A stretch of DNA of 64,000 nt from Galerina marginata (taxonomy: Eukaryota > Basidiomycota > Agaricomycetes > Agaricales > Galerinaceae). The notes beneath the pieces were generated by a model, which saw only the letters and a program-made list of their open reading frames with translations, was not told where the DNA came from and made no database searches. A program made the position numbers and the translations under genes. Each line of letters begins with the position of its first letter. Positions within the stretch are counted from its first letter, which is position 1. Location: positions 1,426,001 to 1,490,000 of the forward strand of contig JAECYW010000016.1 in NCBI GenBank assembly GCA_023014335.1, given 5' to 3'. Below, in pieces: positions 10,936 through 22,755 of this stretch.

Positions 10936-12757
10936 CTACATCGTGGCCTTGGCGGGCATCATATCGTTAGCGGCGGGCATCATCATATCGTTGGAGGGCA
11001 TCATGTCCTTGGAAGCCATCATACCGTTCGCGGGCATCATATCGTGGGCAGGCATCATGTCCTTGGAAGCCATCATACCGTTAGCAGGCATCATGTCCTT
11101 GGAGGCCATCATACCGTTAGCAGGCATCATGTCCTTGGAGGCCATCATGCCGTTAGCGGGCATCCTGTCTTTGGCGGGCATCATGTCTTTGGCGGGCATC
11201 ATGTCCTTGGAAGCCATCATATCGTTGGCGGGCATGTCCTTGGAAGCCATCATACCGTTCGCGGGCATCATATCGTGGGCGGGCATCATGTCCTTGGAAG
11301 GAGCCATCATGTCCTTGGAAGCCATCATATCGTTAGCAGGCATCATATCCTTGGAGGCCATCATGTCGTTGGCGGGCATCATGTCTTTAGAAGCCATCAT
11401 GCCGTTGGCGGGCTTCATGTCTTTTGAAGACATCATGTCCTTCTTCATAGACTTCTTTGTCATCATGGGCTCTTTCAAGTACGCTTTGACAATGGTCTGG
11501 ACTTTGGGCTCCACTTTGGTCAACTCGTCGATGAGGTTGGTCTTCGGTTTCAATCAGCAGATGTCCATGTTAGCTAAGAATTTGCGACTCACCCATAGCT
11601 TCTCCTGCACAGCTTGTCCTGTCTTGCTGATAACGTAGTCGCTTGCCTCAACTGGCTTCGTCAGGGAGATGTAGGCACCACGAAGTTCCTCCTTCTTGTC
11701 TTCTCCTCCGATGGCAGCCCAGACGAGCTGCCTACTACCCTCCTCAGAGGTTCGTGCGAGAGCCTTCTCCATGAGCGAGTCGACGAAGGCTTGCATGCCT
11801 TTAAAGCTCCTTCGGAGCTCGGAGTAGCAGTATCCCGGGTTAACCGTGTTGACGATGATAGGCTGGTCCTTAACTCGGTCGGCAAGGGCGCGGGCGAAGA
11901 AGACGTTCAACACTGTCAAGACGCATTAGCAAAGTATCAGAAATATGCAATCATAAGGACTCACATTTGGTATCGTAATATCTTTGTTTCCCAAGCCTAA
12001 TGGAGCAAGAAAGAGGTTCGTCAGAACACATTCTTCTCCGACAATATCTGGAGACATACTTCGGTTTCTCGTCTTTGTGCGCATATTTACGCAAAGGATT
12101 CGGGGAATCGATCAATTTCTGGCTGAACGAGGTCATATAGTGAACAACGCTCGATACGACTACCAATCGCGGCGTGGTGTTATACTTCTGTGCTGTTTCG
12201 AGCATGCGAGGAAGGAGCAAAAGTCCAAGTAGAGGGGTGGACAGGTCGTTGACTTGGACACTAGAATGCGGTCAGCTCAGGTCGATTCCGTCATGGAGAA
12301 AGTCCTTACGAGGTCTCCCAGCCATCGCGGGTAAATTCGAGCTTCTTGGCAGAATCCATGGCGGCGTTCTCTACGAAGATGTCCAATCGGCCACCATCCT
12401 TCTCGAACTTCTCGGCAAAAGATTTGACAGAAGCAAAGCTGGATAGATCGACGATCCATAGTTCAGCCCTTTCGAATTTCGTTTCTTCTTTGAGCTCTAA
12501 GCAGTTGTTAGGAACGAAATAGACGGAGGTAACTAAAGCAAAAACATACTGGTTAGAGCGGCTTCGCCCTTGTCTTTGCTTCTGCAGGCGAGAATGAGCC
12601 TGCCAGGGTTCATGGTGGCAAAATGCTTCACGGTCTCATAGCCAATACCGATGTTAGCGCCGGTGACAAGAATAGTCTTGCCATTAAGATCGGTTTTGAC
12701 AACAGGAGGACGAGGCGCGCGTTGTTCGCTGATAAACTGAGGTAGTCCGACCTTCAT
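10936..12757 (-). CDS. Short-chain dehydrogenase/reductase with Met-rich repeat tail
   Basis: Six exons on the minus strand: 12757-12550, 12496-12310, 12260-12060, 11996-11965, 11912-11593 and 11541-10936; 517 residues. The SDR core has the cofactor motif VTGANIGIG near residue 32, a modified ENA motif, and the catalytic Y205-x3-K209. It resembles the retinol dehydrogenase/WW-domain oxidoreductase-like SDRs, probably NADP(H)-dependent; the substrate is unknown. Exon lengths of 208, 187, 32 and 320 nt are identical to those of the paralog at 47833-49173, which ends where this one starts a 176-residue tail. The tail (about 342-517) is built from hexapeptides MMASKD and MMPANG/D, more than a third Met. 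It has no signal peptide or membrane segment. The last intron uses an AAG acceptor, placed by comparison with the paralog. Confidence 0.85.
10939..11466 (-). repeat. Tandem 18-bp repeats encoding the Met-rich tail
   Basis: About 528 bp of imperfect 18-bp units (plus strand reads GGCATCATGTCCTTGGAAGCC-like alternations) encode MMxxxx hexamers. Because the period is a multiple of three, the opposite strand is also open over 231 codons (10943-11638); I treat that frame as an artefact of the repeat. Units differ by a few substitutions, and some are missing or doubled, as expected of slippage. Confidence 0.85.
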
Positions 12758-13608
12758 GATGGGAATGCGGGGGTGGGTTTGGGTATAATGGTAGAAACAG
12801 AGGTATAAAGCGGAATGCTAAGTGGGGTCGAGCTCCGCCTAGGTTGTTTCTCTAACTGTCTTTATACCATGAGATGTCTCCACAGCTCGGTTAATCAGCT
12901 CGACACGTACGCGTACATACCCGACCCCGGGTCTATTGCTTATATATCTTGACAACTACCTTGAACCAGACTACCTGCTTTTTCGGCCAGTCTGTTACAG
13001 TGCGCTTTTAATGGTTGATGTATGTGATCGTCCAATTGTAGACTAGGCTGACATACCTGGGGTAAACATAGGAAACTGTTGGGAAACTGGGTCCATTACG
13101 CGCGTCCTCAGTGAGCAATAGCAGACAATCCGAGGAGTCAACCGACTTCCAGAGCTCGGTTATCGTTAAGCGTCGTCGGAAACGGCTGCAGGAGCAAGGT
13201 TTATGTAAGACTTGAGAGAAAAAGACTGCAAGAGGTGCGGTTCTGAAGAATACCATCGAGTCGGAGCAAAGTCCGACTCATCATTATGAGCAGCCCCACG
13301 CATGGTGGTGGTTAGTTTCAAGAGAGTCGGGAATTGATGAGGTGGCCAAACAATCAGTCATCTCGCCCTGTGCCAATATGCCAACGTGTTTTAAGCATGG
13401 AGTTACCGTCACGGAGTCGGTGTAGAGATATTTTTGTTTTTGACAGACGCAGCTTTTTAGGATCTGATATAGGAGAGGTATAACGGTGAATATAACGTAG
13501 ATATAATACAACAAAAGAAACGCTCTACCCTTGAAGTTGGATTAGCAAAACTCGACACCCCGAGGTCCTGAAAACATAAAGTAATAATTTACAAGAAAGC
13601 AAAAGAGA
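12758..13608. other. Intergenic region, dehydrogenase promoter and Spt20 3' flank
   Basis: About 850 bp between two minus-strand genes. The part nearest 12757 should be the promoter of the dehydrogenase. Open frames here (up to 82 codons, 13008-13256) show no recognisable features. Nothing else is seen. Confidence 0.5.
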
Positions 13609-16600
13609 TCAACGCTGTGGACCTTTCTTCGCCGTCGCACCCTTCTTCGTACTCGCCTTCGCCTTTCCCATAGCTTGAGCTTGCGCCTGCATCTGCGCCT
13701 GCGTCTGTGTGTGCATCTTGCCCATCATTGCTGCTTGCGCCGGTTGTATCGGTCCGCTAGCTTGCTGGCCCCCTTGTTGCTGCTGCTGCATAGCTATAGC
13801 CCTCTGCTGAGCGGCGGCCAACATTACTGCTTGCGCCTGCTGCTGCGCAGTCATCGACCCGCCTTGCTGAGGTTGTTGACCATTGACCGTCATAGCTTGA
13901 CCGCCTGATACACCTTGTTGTTGTTGCTGCTGTTGTTGAGCGAGCCGTTGTTGCAAGAACTGTTGGATATGTTGTTGTTGTTGCTGTGTAGGGGTCCCCG
14001 ACGCGCCGTTGTTCATTATCCCAGGCATCCTCCAATACGCATGGGCAGCATTCGGAATTTGGTACGGGTACGGGTACATTTGGGAATAGGGCGGGGGAAC
14101 GTGGGCGGGTTGTTGAGTGGAAGTTTGGTTCTGAGGTTGCGGTTGTTGTCCTTGGGCCTGCTGTTGCTGTTGGTGCTGTTGTGCAACCTGTTGTGCTTGA
14201 ACGTGCGCCTGCACTTGGGCCAGGTTCGGGTGCTGGGCTTGTGGTGAACCGGCGTTGAGGGCCTGTTGTGGTTGTTGTTGCTGCTGTGGTTGATGGACCT
14301 GTTGCAGGGGTGTCTGCCGCCGTATGGGTTGTTGAGGCTGCATCAACAGCCCCTGCTGCTGCTGTGACTTCCCATCTGGGCCAATGCCGACAATCGCAGG
14401 CGTAATCGGTCGACCGACCATACGAGGAGAGGCCGCCGCCATCTTTGGCGTTCCGTTCACAGCGCCCTGGCCATTGTTGGCGACCATTAGGTGCCCCTGC
14501 TGAGGATTTCCGTGGACCATTGGCCGCAGTTGTGTAGGGTTGTACTGAGGCGTAAACGTAACCCGAGGCGGCTGCATCACGCTTTGAGATCCGAGAGATT
14601 GCTGCTGGGGTACCTGTTGTGGTTGCTGACCTTGACCTTGTTGAGGTAGCTGAGCCTTTACAGGCATAGGAGACGAGCGTGCTGCTGCTGCTGCTGCCAG
14701 TTGCTGGTGCGTGACAATTGGACTGCCCCGTACAGGAGAGGGACTCGCAGTCGCACTCTGTGGTTGCTGCTGCTGAGGCTGCCCTTGGTTCTGCTGCATC
14801 TGGACCTGGGGTGTCGCCCGACCGCCGTTTTTCTGGGAGATCGCATTCGTGGCGGCCATGTTACTCAGCCTCTGATGCTGCTGAAGGAGCAACGTGTGTG
14901 CTTGTTGCTGCTGAAGCTGCTGTTGGGATTGTTGAAGCTGCTGCGAGTATAGAAATTGAATTTGGGCTGGCGAGGGGTTATTCGGGTGAGTTGGTTGAGA
15001 GGGACCTGCCGGCTGCTGCTGGGCACTATTGGGGAGCTGTGGTCTGGGAGGAACACGAGAGCCTGGAGGGGGTTGCTGGAGGAAATGGGCACCCGGGATG
15101 GGAGGTTGGAATTGGGACGGTGTACCAGGATAAGGCTGAGGAGTGGGTTGGTTACGAGCTGGACTTGCTGCGTTGGTTTGAGGAGGTGGTTTCGGTGATT
15201 GTGTGAAACGTTGCTGGGCTTGTTGGACCTGTTGGGCCGTTGGCTGTTGTGGATGTTGTTGAGCGAGCGGGTGTTGAGGCTGGGATGGTGGGCGTTGCTG
15301 TGGCCCTTGTGTCTGTTGTTGTGGTTGTTGTTGCGATTGCGGTTGCTGGTGGTGCGATTGTTGTTGTTGCTGCTGCTGGTATTGTAAGTATTGCTGCAAT
15401 TGGTGATGTTGCGGGAGCTGGGCATGTTGTTGTGAAGGTGTTGCAGCCCTCTTTGCGGCCTCGGTCGCTGCCTGAACGCTAGCATAAACTTGAGGCTGCA
15501 TGATAGGAGGTACCGCAGACGCGGCTGGAGGATGTTGATTTACAAATTGATGTGTACTAGGCTGTGGAGGGACAGGCATGTGCGACCCATTCGCTTGCAC
15601 AAAAGCGACGTTGAAAGTGGGCATCTGAGGCGTATTTCCTTGCTTCATTTTCAACACTTTGTCTGTCGTATCTGTCGGAGAATGAGACTGAGATACTGGA
15701 GGCGCAGGAGTTGCTGGTGCGGGAGGAGGGAGAAGATGTGACTGAGAGTTTGGGAGAGGTTGTGCAGGGGCATTCATGTATTGATTACCAGGCATTATCA
15801 TAGGGACGGCCTCGCTAGCGGCTTTCTTACTTGCAAGGAAAGCATCCAGCATGCGGTAGCTAAAGTTTTTAATGGTGAATATCATATCAGAAGACGGTGA
15901 CAGAGAGTTATAACGTACGTTGGTGCATGAGACCGGTTGTCCCGTGGCGACATGAATGTAAGAATTCGCTCTCGTTTGGCTTTCTCCGGCCCATCTTCCT
16001 CTGGTTCCATGGTAGCAGCCTTTCGTTTGAGAGAAAGAGGCATGCTAGGTGTCGATACTCTCAGTACATGGTTCACAATCCGACTAAGATGTGGGTCTGG
16101 GTCGAGACATAAAGGCGGTGAGGTCGCAAGCTAATAAACAGTGAGCGTTCAACTTCATCGAAATAAACGGTTGATTCACGATAAGTTTCGCTTCAACCTC
16201 TAGCGCATTTGCATCAGTCCATTTGCCCCCGTTTCGCTGATTCAAGGAGCAGAGGTCCCCCCATAGAGTTTCGGAGTTGGGATGGAGGACAACACGCGTT
16301 TTATGAGGAGTTTTCAATGCAGGCTCCTGGCTTTTCTGTGGCCGATAATCAAGAAGTTCGACAATCATACATCCTAGACAAGATGCCATTTAGTATAAAA
16401 GATAAAGGTGTGATAATTCCAGGGCAAACCGTCATAGAAAGGAACCCGCGCCGAGTCAAACAGTTCCAAGAAGTCCACTGGTATCCGATGAGCACGTATA
16501 TCATCAAGAAGAGACTATGACGAGCTGTAAGCATATATGCGATGCATGCAAAATGGCTGCAAACATACCGCGATTTGGTTGTGGTATAGGAACTTGGATC

Positions 16601-16712
16601 CGTTGTTCAGTATCCAATACTCCGAATGAAGGTGCACGGTAAACGACGGTGGCGAAGATTCTGTCTTCTCGAGCAGTTGCTCTACCGTCCGCGTCCTGTT
16701 GTACCCAGCCAT
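13609..16712 (-). CDS. SPT20: Spt20-like subunit of the SAGA complex
   Basis: Five exons: 16712-16569, 16514-16430, 16373-16180, 16130-15919 and 15859-13609; 961 residues. The N-terminal about 215 residues match the Spt20 family: YNRTRTVEQLLEK, then SPPSFTVHLH, FLYHNQIASLLDDIRAHRIP, a FLELFDS block, VELLDYRP, and LCLDPDPHLSRIVNHVLRVS followed by PLSLKRKAA. The remaining 750 residues are a Gln/Pro-rich low-complexity domain with a short Lys/Ala-rich basic end. Spt20 maintains the integrity of the SAGA transcription co-activator and histone acetylation complex in the nucleus. The conserved protein appears only when all five exons are joined; each junction restores phase. It is divergent from the HGH1 gene, with 148 bp between the start codons. 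Confidence 0.82.
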
Positions 16713-16860
16713 ATGGCCCCAGCGAGTAGGCCACCAAGAGCAGTTGAGGATAGGCGCTCTATGGGATCCCGATGAGTGGAACAGGACAATGAGTATTGCT
16801 AACGTAATCAATGTGCATTAGGGTCGCGTTTTAGCAGATCACGTGTAAGAATTATTTCAG
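16713..16860. promoter_or_regulatory. Bidirectional promoter, SPT20/HGH1, with E-box
   Basis: Only 148 bp separate the two divergent start codons, so both promoters must overlap here or extend into the genes. A CACGTG palindrome at 16840-16845, 16 bp upstream of the HGH1 ATG, matches the core site of bHLH factors such as Cbf1. No TATA box is evident. Confidence 0.5.
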
Positions 16861-18586
16861 ATGGACACCCAGCTTCGCGAGGTCAGTATCACTGCATATC
16901 ATCCTTATCACACAGAGCTTATAATGTTCGACACTACAGCTTGTCCAGTTCCTAAGGGACAGGAATCCCCAGGTCCGGCAAATAGCTCTGGAAAATTTGT
17001 TGCCTCAAACTATCAAAGGAGCGCCTCATAGAGACATATTTTTCTCTGGACTTCAATCAGGAGGGTTGCAGAAGCCAAAGGAGAGTGATATAATCCGGGA
17101 TCTGAAGCTCCTATGTCGAGATCAACTTGTGCGTCGTATTTGAACCTTTTCATGAAGCAATTCTGATTCGGATCTGCAGAGCGTAGCCCATGATGCTTTT
17201 CGGGCTTTGGTCAATTTATCAGACTCACCACTGATGATTGCGCCTCTCTCTGAGCCATCGTTCATTAGTTTCATCGCTTCCTATATCATCGTAAGATTTT
17301 TCACTGATGTACTCCGTCCGATCTCTTAACCTGCAGATTTGCAGAACCCCCATTCGATCCTCGCCGATCTCGCAGCGATGTTACTCTCGAATTTAACTGC
17401 AGCATCAACGGCGTGTTCCATCCTTCTTACCCTAAAGGTCCCTATAATCCAAGATGACCGACTTTCGAATTCGGTTTATCCAACCGAATCGCGATGTGGG
17501 TCATGTCCAGCCCCGGTACCGTATCCTAGTGCAGAAACCAAAGAGATTTTGGCGTTGCCATTATTGATTGATGCTTTCGTCGAAGGTGCACAAGTGGTAG
17601 AATCTGGAGATCTCTCAAAGCGCACAAGGAAGGCAGAGCTGCACTTTTTGGCCAATGTTTTCGCCAATATGACAGTAGTAAGACAAATCCGTGGTTTCAC
17701 TTGCAGGCGACGCACTAAATTTTTCATAGTCCCCAGTAGGAAGAAATTACTTCCTATCACCCCAGCCAACTACGGCCTCCAAACCCGATCAACCTCTCGA
17801 GTACCCGCTCGCCAAGCTCGTAGCTTTTACGGAACACGCAGATACAATGAGACGAGGAGGTGTCGCGTCTGCCCTCAAGTAAATTAATGTCGTCTCCATC
17901 TATCTTGCTACAACCCATTCTTATATTTGGCAGAAACTGTTCTTTCCACGCACCTGGACACAAAGCCATCCTAAGCCCAGAATCCGACACCGTCGCCGTC
18001 CCACCTTCGAAGGCAACCGCTCCAGGAATCGATGCGCTTCCTTATATCCTCCTGCCTCTAGCAGGACCTGAGGAGTTTGATTTAGATGTTCGTATTCTCT
18101 TTCCTTTTTCTTTCTCAAATATTAAAATTTCGAATACCCTTCAGGATCAAGAGAAGCTCCCCGAAGCACTCCAATTCCTGCCCCCGACTAAAAAACGCGA
18201 ACCGGATTCTACGATTCGTCTAACCCACATCGAAACCCTTCTTTTACTTTGCCACACGCGCTGGGGACGTGATTACCAACGCCAACACGGAGTGTACGAA
18301 ATTGTGAGAGCAGCTCACGAAAACGAGACCGTCGACAAGGTTCTTTTTTCCCTCTATTTTGCACTGTACTTGTCCTAATCGCTTTCTATTGTAGATTTCC
18401 GAACACGTCGAACGCTTGGTGCAGCTCCTTCATGGTGAAGAACCCAAGATTACGAGTGCGGACGATGATTTTGAGGACTTGAGCACAAATTCGGAGAAGC
18501 AGATGGGATTCACGAATCCGTCAGGCGCAACTACGAAAGCTGCGGAAGACTCTGACGACGAGGATTTGCGCATAGAGGAAATATAG
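16861..18586 (+). CDS. HGH1: Hgh1 homolog (armadillo-like eEF2-folding chaperone)
   Basis: Eight exons: 16861-16881, 16940-17128, 17180-17290, 17345-17677, 17730-17878, 17934-18087, 18145-18339 and 18395-18586; 447 residues. Family landmarks are LVQFLRDRNPQVRQIALENLLP, ALVNLSDSP, LADLAAMLLSNLT, ELHFLANVFANMTV, RRGGVASALKNCSFH and LPYILLPLAGPEE; the length suits the family, and the C-terminus is acidic. Hgh1 in yeast co-operates with the TRiC chaperonin to fold eEF2; its role here is inferred from the family. The first exon encodes seven residues only. Exon 4 uses the second of two nearby CAG acceptors (ending 17344), which keeps phase. The intron after 18339 has a weak GTTCTT donor. Confidence 0.85.
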
Positions 18587-20632
18587 TAAGATGCAAGCCG
18601 TATGTAGAGTACATACTTAGGCAAGCCTTTCATGTTCGTTGACACATCTCGTTTAGTTGGTAATTCAGCTTTTAGAAGTAGGTGAAGATAGATTTCGTTG
18701 GAGTTGACATACAGAACGTTTGCTGTCAAGTGCTTCACCTAATTGATAACACCGACATCTTAACAGCAGCCCTGCCCAAGCACCACGAAACTTAAGCGTT
18801 CTTTGCGACACAGCTCCTTCCGAGTAATGCGGCGCACGAAAGCTGCTTGGGCAGATGTGACTGGCGCGAAGCCCTGGCCACCGCCCCGGATAGGATGCGG
18901 CACACTGGTATAAACGGAAGGAGTCGCCCCTTGATATTCGCTGCTTTATACCAAAAATCAGTGAAATGCTTCAGGAACAGCCAAAGTCACTTTCACAACG
19001 TCGAGAAGAGGAAATAATTGAGGACAGGATGAGAAAGGATTGTGCAGAGGGTCTATAGCTTCAGGCATCGTAGCCTAGACCTCGACAGTGGAAATATTTC
19101 CTGTAGCCAGTGTCCAGGTTCATCGAGCTGGCATCAACCGGCGTTGTGGATCTGTCATCCTCAGAAGGAGAGTATTTACGGGCTATGCTTGCACATTCAG
19201 AGTGGTTGATATAAGACGAATCGGGAAGCATACTCCAGTGGGATGATCAAGGGCCCGGGACGTTACAAGAATAACCTCAAACTTTCATCCATATACAACG
19301 AACTCCTCAGGAGTACCACCTTGACTTTGAACTCCTGGAAATGACACATTACTCGTCTGTGCAGGAAATGCCCATGTCCAGGTCCGTAGCCATGATTGAC
19401 AATAGACCTAGTAAAGAGAACGTACGGAGCAGAGTGTTGATAAGAAGCAACCACGATACATGGTGACTGGCCGGAGGAAAGAGGAGGTCCGTAACATCAC
19501 TGGCAAGACGATCGTGGAGACGGTGGAGTGTTGCACTCAATATTAAAATCTATCAGGGCCGACATTCGAGATGTTGGAAGCTAAATTTGACCTTGGTTGA
19601 TGCATTGACAGCTCGCAGTCGCACTCCATGGCCATGATTAGAACACAAAACGAAAGAACATTCGTGATTTTGTGCCACCAAATTTTCAGGTCCGTACCGG
19701 ACCGTCAATTCCGAGTCCGAAGATCACTGCAAGTCTGCAACGGTCTAAGTATGCGCCGCCACTGTTTCCCTTTCACACTTGCCTTCACCGTCACGGTTGA
19801 TTTACAAGCACGGTCTGTGAGCTCAGTACTAAGAACTGCATGAAGTTTTCAACGACGCCTCAAGAATGGCTGCGAGCGACCGGGGAGAAGAGACGACGGC
19901 GACTTGGGACTCGGAGATGCGAAGCGTCGATGTCGGTATTGGGAAAAGTACATGCTGTGCTCTTGTAAGACTCGGAGCAGCCTCTGACTTCTAAATTCTT
20001 GTTCATGTATGTCTTCGATTCTCGACCACTTTGTTCATCCACTCGTTTTGGGCTAACCCGTTTTTTAGGTCAAAATGGTCTCTTTATCTGCAGACTATTT
20101 CGAAAGACCAGAAGTTTCTACTTATACACCAGAACTCACGCTAAAGTTCACTACTCGAAAAATATCGTGGCGGTGGCTGAGTTACGCATCCCTAGGACAA
20201 TAAAGCCGCAATCCAAGCGCTGAAACTCATGGACCGATCTTAATATTATCCTCTAAGAAGGTCATATTCCAAAGAAACCCCCAAAAAGGCCCCACTATTC
20301 GCATTGAATGCGAGGTTTCCAGACCACAATACAGCCAATTCACTCACGCCGCTGGCGTTTTCACAGAGATTTCAGCTGGTGGCTCGCTTCCTTTTCCAAA
20401 TTTGACAATCTCCCATACGCGCAACGAAAGTCAGCATCATGTTATGGGAAATGCGCCAAGTGCCATAACGGGTTCTGTTGACCTCATACCCTCCAATCCT
20501 TCTGGGGCCTCGCAGTCCGGTGGGTAAATCGAAAATATATTGATAGCTTCGCCGGAGACGGGAAGTCGATTCCCGGTCGCCTATAAGAAGCTTGACTGCT
20601 GCTTCGTGGTTAGTCTATCATTGATTGGGATT
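18587..20632. other. Two-kilobase intergenic region with one coding-like stretch
   Basis: No complete gene is recognised. Short open frames between 19263 and 19843 lack motifs. A 108-codon open stretch without an ATG at 20204-20527 looks protein-like (listed separately). The final 100 bp should be the promoter of the PEBP gene. Confidence 0.45.
20204..20527 (+). pseudogene. Coding-like open stretch lacking a start (possible gene remnant or last exon)
   Basis: The frame is open for 107 codons from just after a TAA at 20201-20203 to a TAA at 20525-20527 and has no usable early ATG. The translation has balanced composition with turns of small and polar residues (for example GVFTEISAGGSLPFPNLTIS), unlike the random frames nearby. 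It could be the last exon of a gene whose upstream exons I could not find, a truncated copy, or chance. A possible acceptor (CTCTAAG) occurs near 20260. Confidence 0.3.
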
Positions 20633-21430
20633 ATGCTGTTCGCATCAAGCTTTATCCTTCTTGCCTTGGCCTCGTTCGCCGTCGCCCAAGATACAAGTCT
20701 AAGGACAGTCAAAAGGACATTCGATAATGCTCATGTAAGTCCCTCGACATAATTCTATATTACTCATAATCTTATTATGATTGTGTGTTAAGGTCCCACA
20801 AAATCTAAGCCTAACATTCAACCCCAAAGTTCTACTTGAGGTGACATTCCCCGAGACCAATGGTCGACCAATCACTCTACACGCCGGGCTTCAGCTGCCA
20901 AGAAACTGTAGGTTGCATTGAAATTCAGAATCAAGCAAATACTTACATCTCGATTAGCAACCGCTGGACCTCCAAGTTTCCGTGTCGTCGGTCCTGCTGG
21001 AAAGGGTCCGTTCGTTGTAGCCGCAGTTGATCTCGATGCACCTACTCCTCAGAATCCCACTTCTGCACAAATTCGGCATTTCTTAGGCGGAAATTTCTTC
21101 TTGAATACTCCACGGGACCCTCTTCTTCTCACCAATACCACCCCGGCTGTTAGTGGATTCCGCCAGCCTACTCCCCCGGCCGGTTCTGACCCACATCGGT
21201 ATGCCCTTACTTCCCATCACTCAGAGGAAGTCACTGAGATAAATCTCAAATTATCTAGATATGTTTTCCTGCTGTTTGAACAGTCCAAAGCCTTTGCCAC
21301 TCAAACTCTAGTTACCCCCACTACTTCGGTTGCTTTGTTCAATATCAGTCAATTCGCCGGGGCAGTTGGGCTTGGGCAGCCGATTGCGGGAACCTTTATG
21401 TTGGTTGGTCCTGATCCACCCGCAGCTTGA
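20633..21430 (+). CDS. Secreted phosphatidylethanolamine-binding protein (PEBP)-like
   Basis: Four exons: 20633-20734, 20793-20907, 20958-21198 and 21259-21430; 209 residues. It starts with a clear signal peptide (MLFASSFILLALASFAVAQ), so it is secreted or vacuolar. The rest fits the PEBP fold: VTFPETNGRPITLHAG, then VVAAVDLDAPTPQNP (the DPDAP-like anion-site loop), IRHFLGGNFFLN (H in the ligand pocket), and DPHRYVFLLFEQ formed exactly across the exon 3/4 junction. PEBPs bind phospholipids or peptides; fungal secreted forms have no settled function. It lies 215 bp upstream of the first BTB gene on the same strand. Confidence 0.75.
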
Positions 21431-21645
21431 GAATTACGATACGTATGATATGGTTGTTGGTTGGTGGGGCATTACCCAAAAGATTTCAGGTTTTCGTAGA
21501 ACGCAGTCACAGTACTAACTCAAAAGTTGAAGTATAAATTTTAAAGTACATCCACGTGACTTGCAAGATGATTGGGATTGGCGGTAATTGCCGGACTTCC
21601 TTAAGTTATTTCAACATTGAACAAAGCATTGTGTCCCGATTTTCT

Positions 21646-22755
21646 ATGTCGAAAGAATCTCCTCCCGCCAAACGCCAAAGAACATATGAAGGTCCAGACG
21701 AGGAGATTACGCGCGCCCCGAGATTTTGGTTCGACGATGGAAATGTCGTTCTTCAAGCCGAGAATAGGCAGTATCGAGTACATCGCTCGATGCTGTCGCG
21801 TCATTCAAATATTTTTAGAGATATGTTCAACATGCCACAACCCTGCGAGCCAGCAGAACCCTCTGTCGAAGGTTGCCCTTTGATTTTGCTGACAGACGAA
21901 GCTGAAGACCTTGAGCAGGTCTTGTCAATCTTTTATGACAACATTCGGTCAGGATTTTCGCCTTTTGCTTCTTATCACTTGATTTTTAACCCAGAACCCA
22001 GTACCAATGATATGAGGGAATTGTTGCCCTACCATCAACTGGCGTCCATTCTTCGCCTTGGCAAGAAGTACGAAATTGATTATCTTCGAGATGAAGGGCT
22101 CAAACGACTTCGGCTTGAATTTCCGACTACCTTAGAGCTCTGGGATAACAGCTACAATCAATGTCTTCATATTATGGGCTCGCCGACAATCTATTATGAC
22201 GTGATCAATCTCGCTCATGAACTCTCTATTCAATCGAGTCTTCCTACGATGTATGTAGGGCTGATATCGACCTCTAATGCAGTGCGTTCGGTACCGATGA
22301 TCCCAGCTGCATTTTTCTGAAACTCCTTTCTGCTTATCCAGAAAGTCCTTCTTTCAGGTCGACCTTTGGGGCGTTTATCTGAGGAGAAAGTTTATTTAAA
22401 CCAAGAAGCTCTCCACAGTTGCCTGATCGGTCGCGATAAAATTCTAACCGCGGTGCAATACATTCTCAAAGACTGGGTCAGCAGGACAGATATCATTCCT
22501 GCAAATGGTTGTCGTTCGGTTGATCGCTGCCGCTCTCACAGGCTGGTAACGATTTTAGGATTGAGCATCTTCAATCTCTTGCCGACTCTCGATATTTTGA
22601 ACCCTAATCCGCCCATCGAACCTCGGAAAATTTGCCTAGTATGCGTGGACTCTGTCAAACAAGCTCATAGCCATGTTCGTAAAGAGATATGGGAGTCCCT
22701 CCCGTCTTACTTCGACCTTCCAAAATGGGAGGACCTCAAGGATTTTGATCAGTAG
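21646..22755 (+). CDS. BTB/POZ domain protein, copy A
   Basis: Three exons: 21646-21947, 22002-22281 and 22342-22755; 331 residues. Residues 25-100 are the BTB core: FWFDDGNVVLQAENRQYRVHR-type start, SMLSRHSNIFRDMF, then acidic LTDEAEDLEQVLSIFYDNIR. The next exon carries the conserved LRLGKKYEIDYLRDEGLKRLR helix pair, and the last exon a family-specific tail ending LPKWEDLKDFDQ. BTB domains mediate dimerisation and often bind Cul3; large BTB families of unknown function are typical of agaricomycetes. Start chosen at 21646 because the paralogs start at the same point (MSxE/DPPxAK). Intron 1 (54 bp) is a multiple of three and stop-free, so retention would add 18 residues without a frameshift. 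Confidence 0.85.

Noticed and set aside
10943..11638. 231-codon plus-strand frame opposite the Met-rich tail
   Set aside because: The 18-bp repeat period keeps the antisense open; the real gene, with matching introns in a paralog, is on the minus strand.
14718..15206. 162-codon plus-strand frame opposite the Spt20 Gln-rich region
   Set aside because: Complement of CAG/CAA-rich repeats; the Spt20 signature and introns fix the coding strand as minus.
18430..18738. 102-codon minus-strand frame at the HGH1 3' end
   Set aside because: Overlaps the last HGH1 exon in antisense and has no features of its own.
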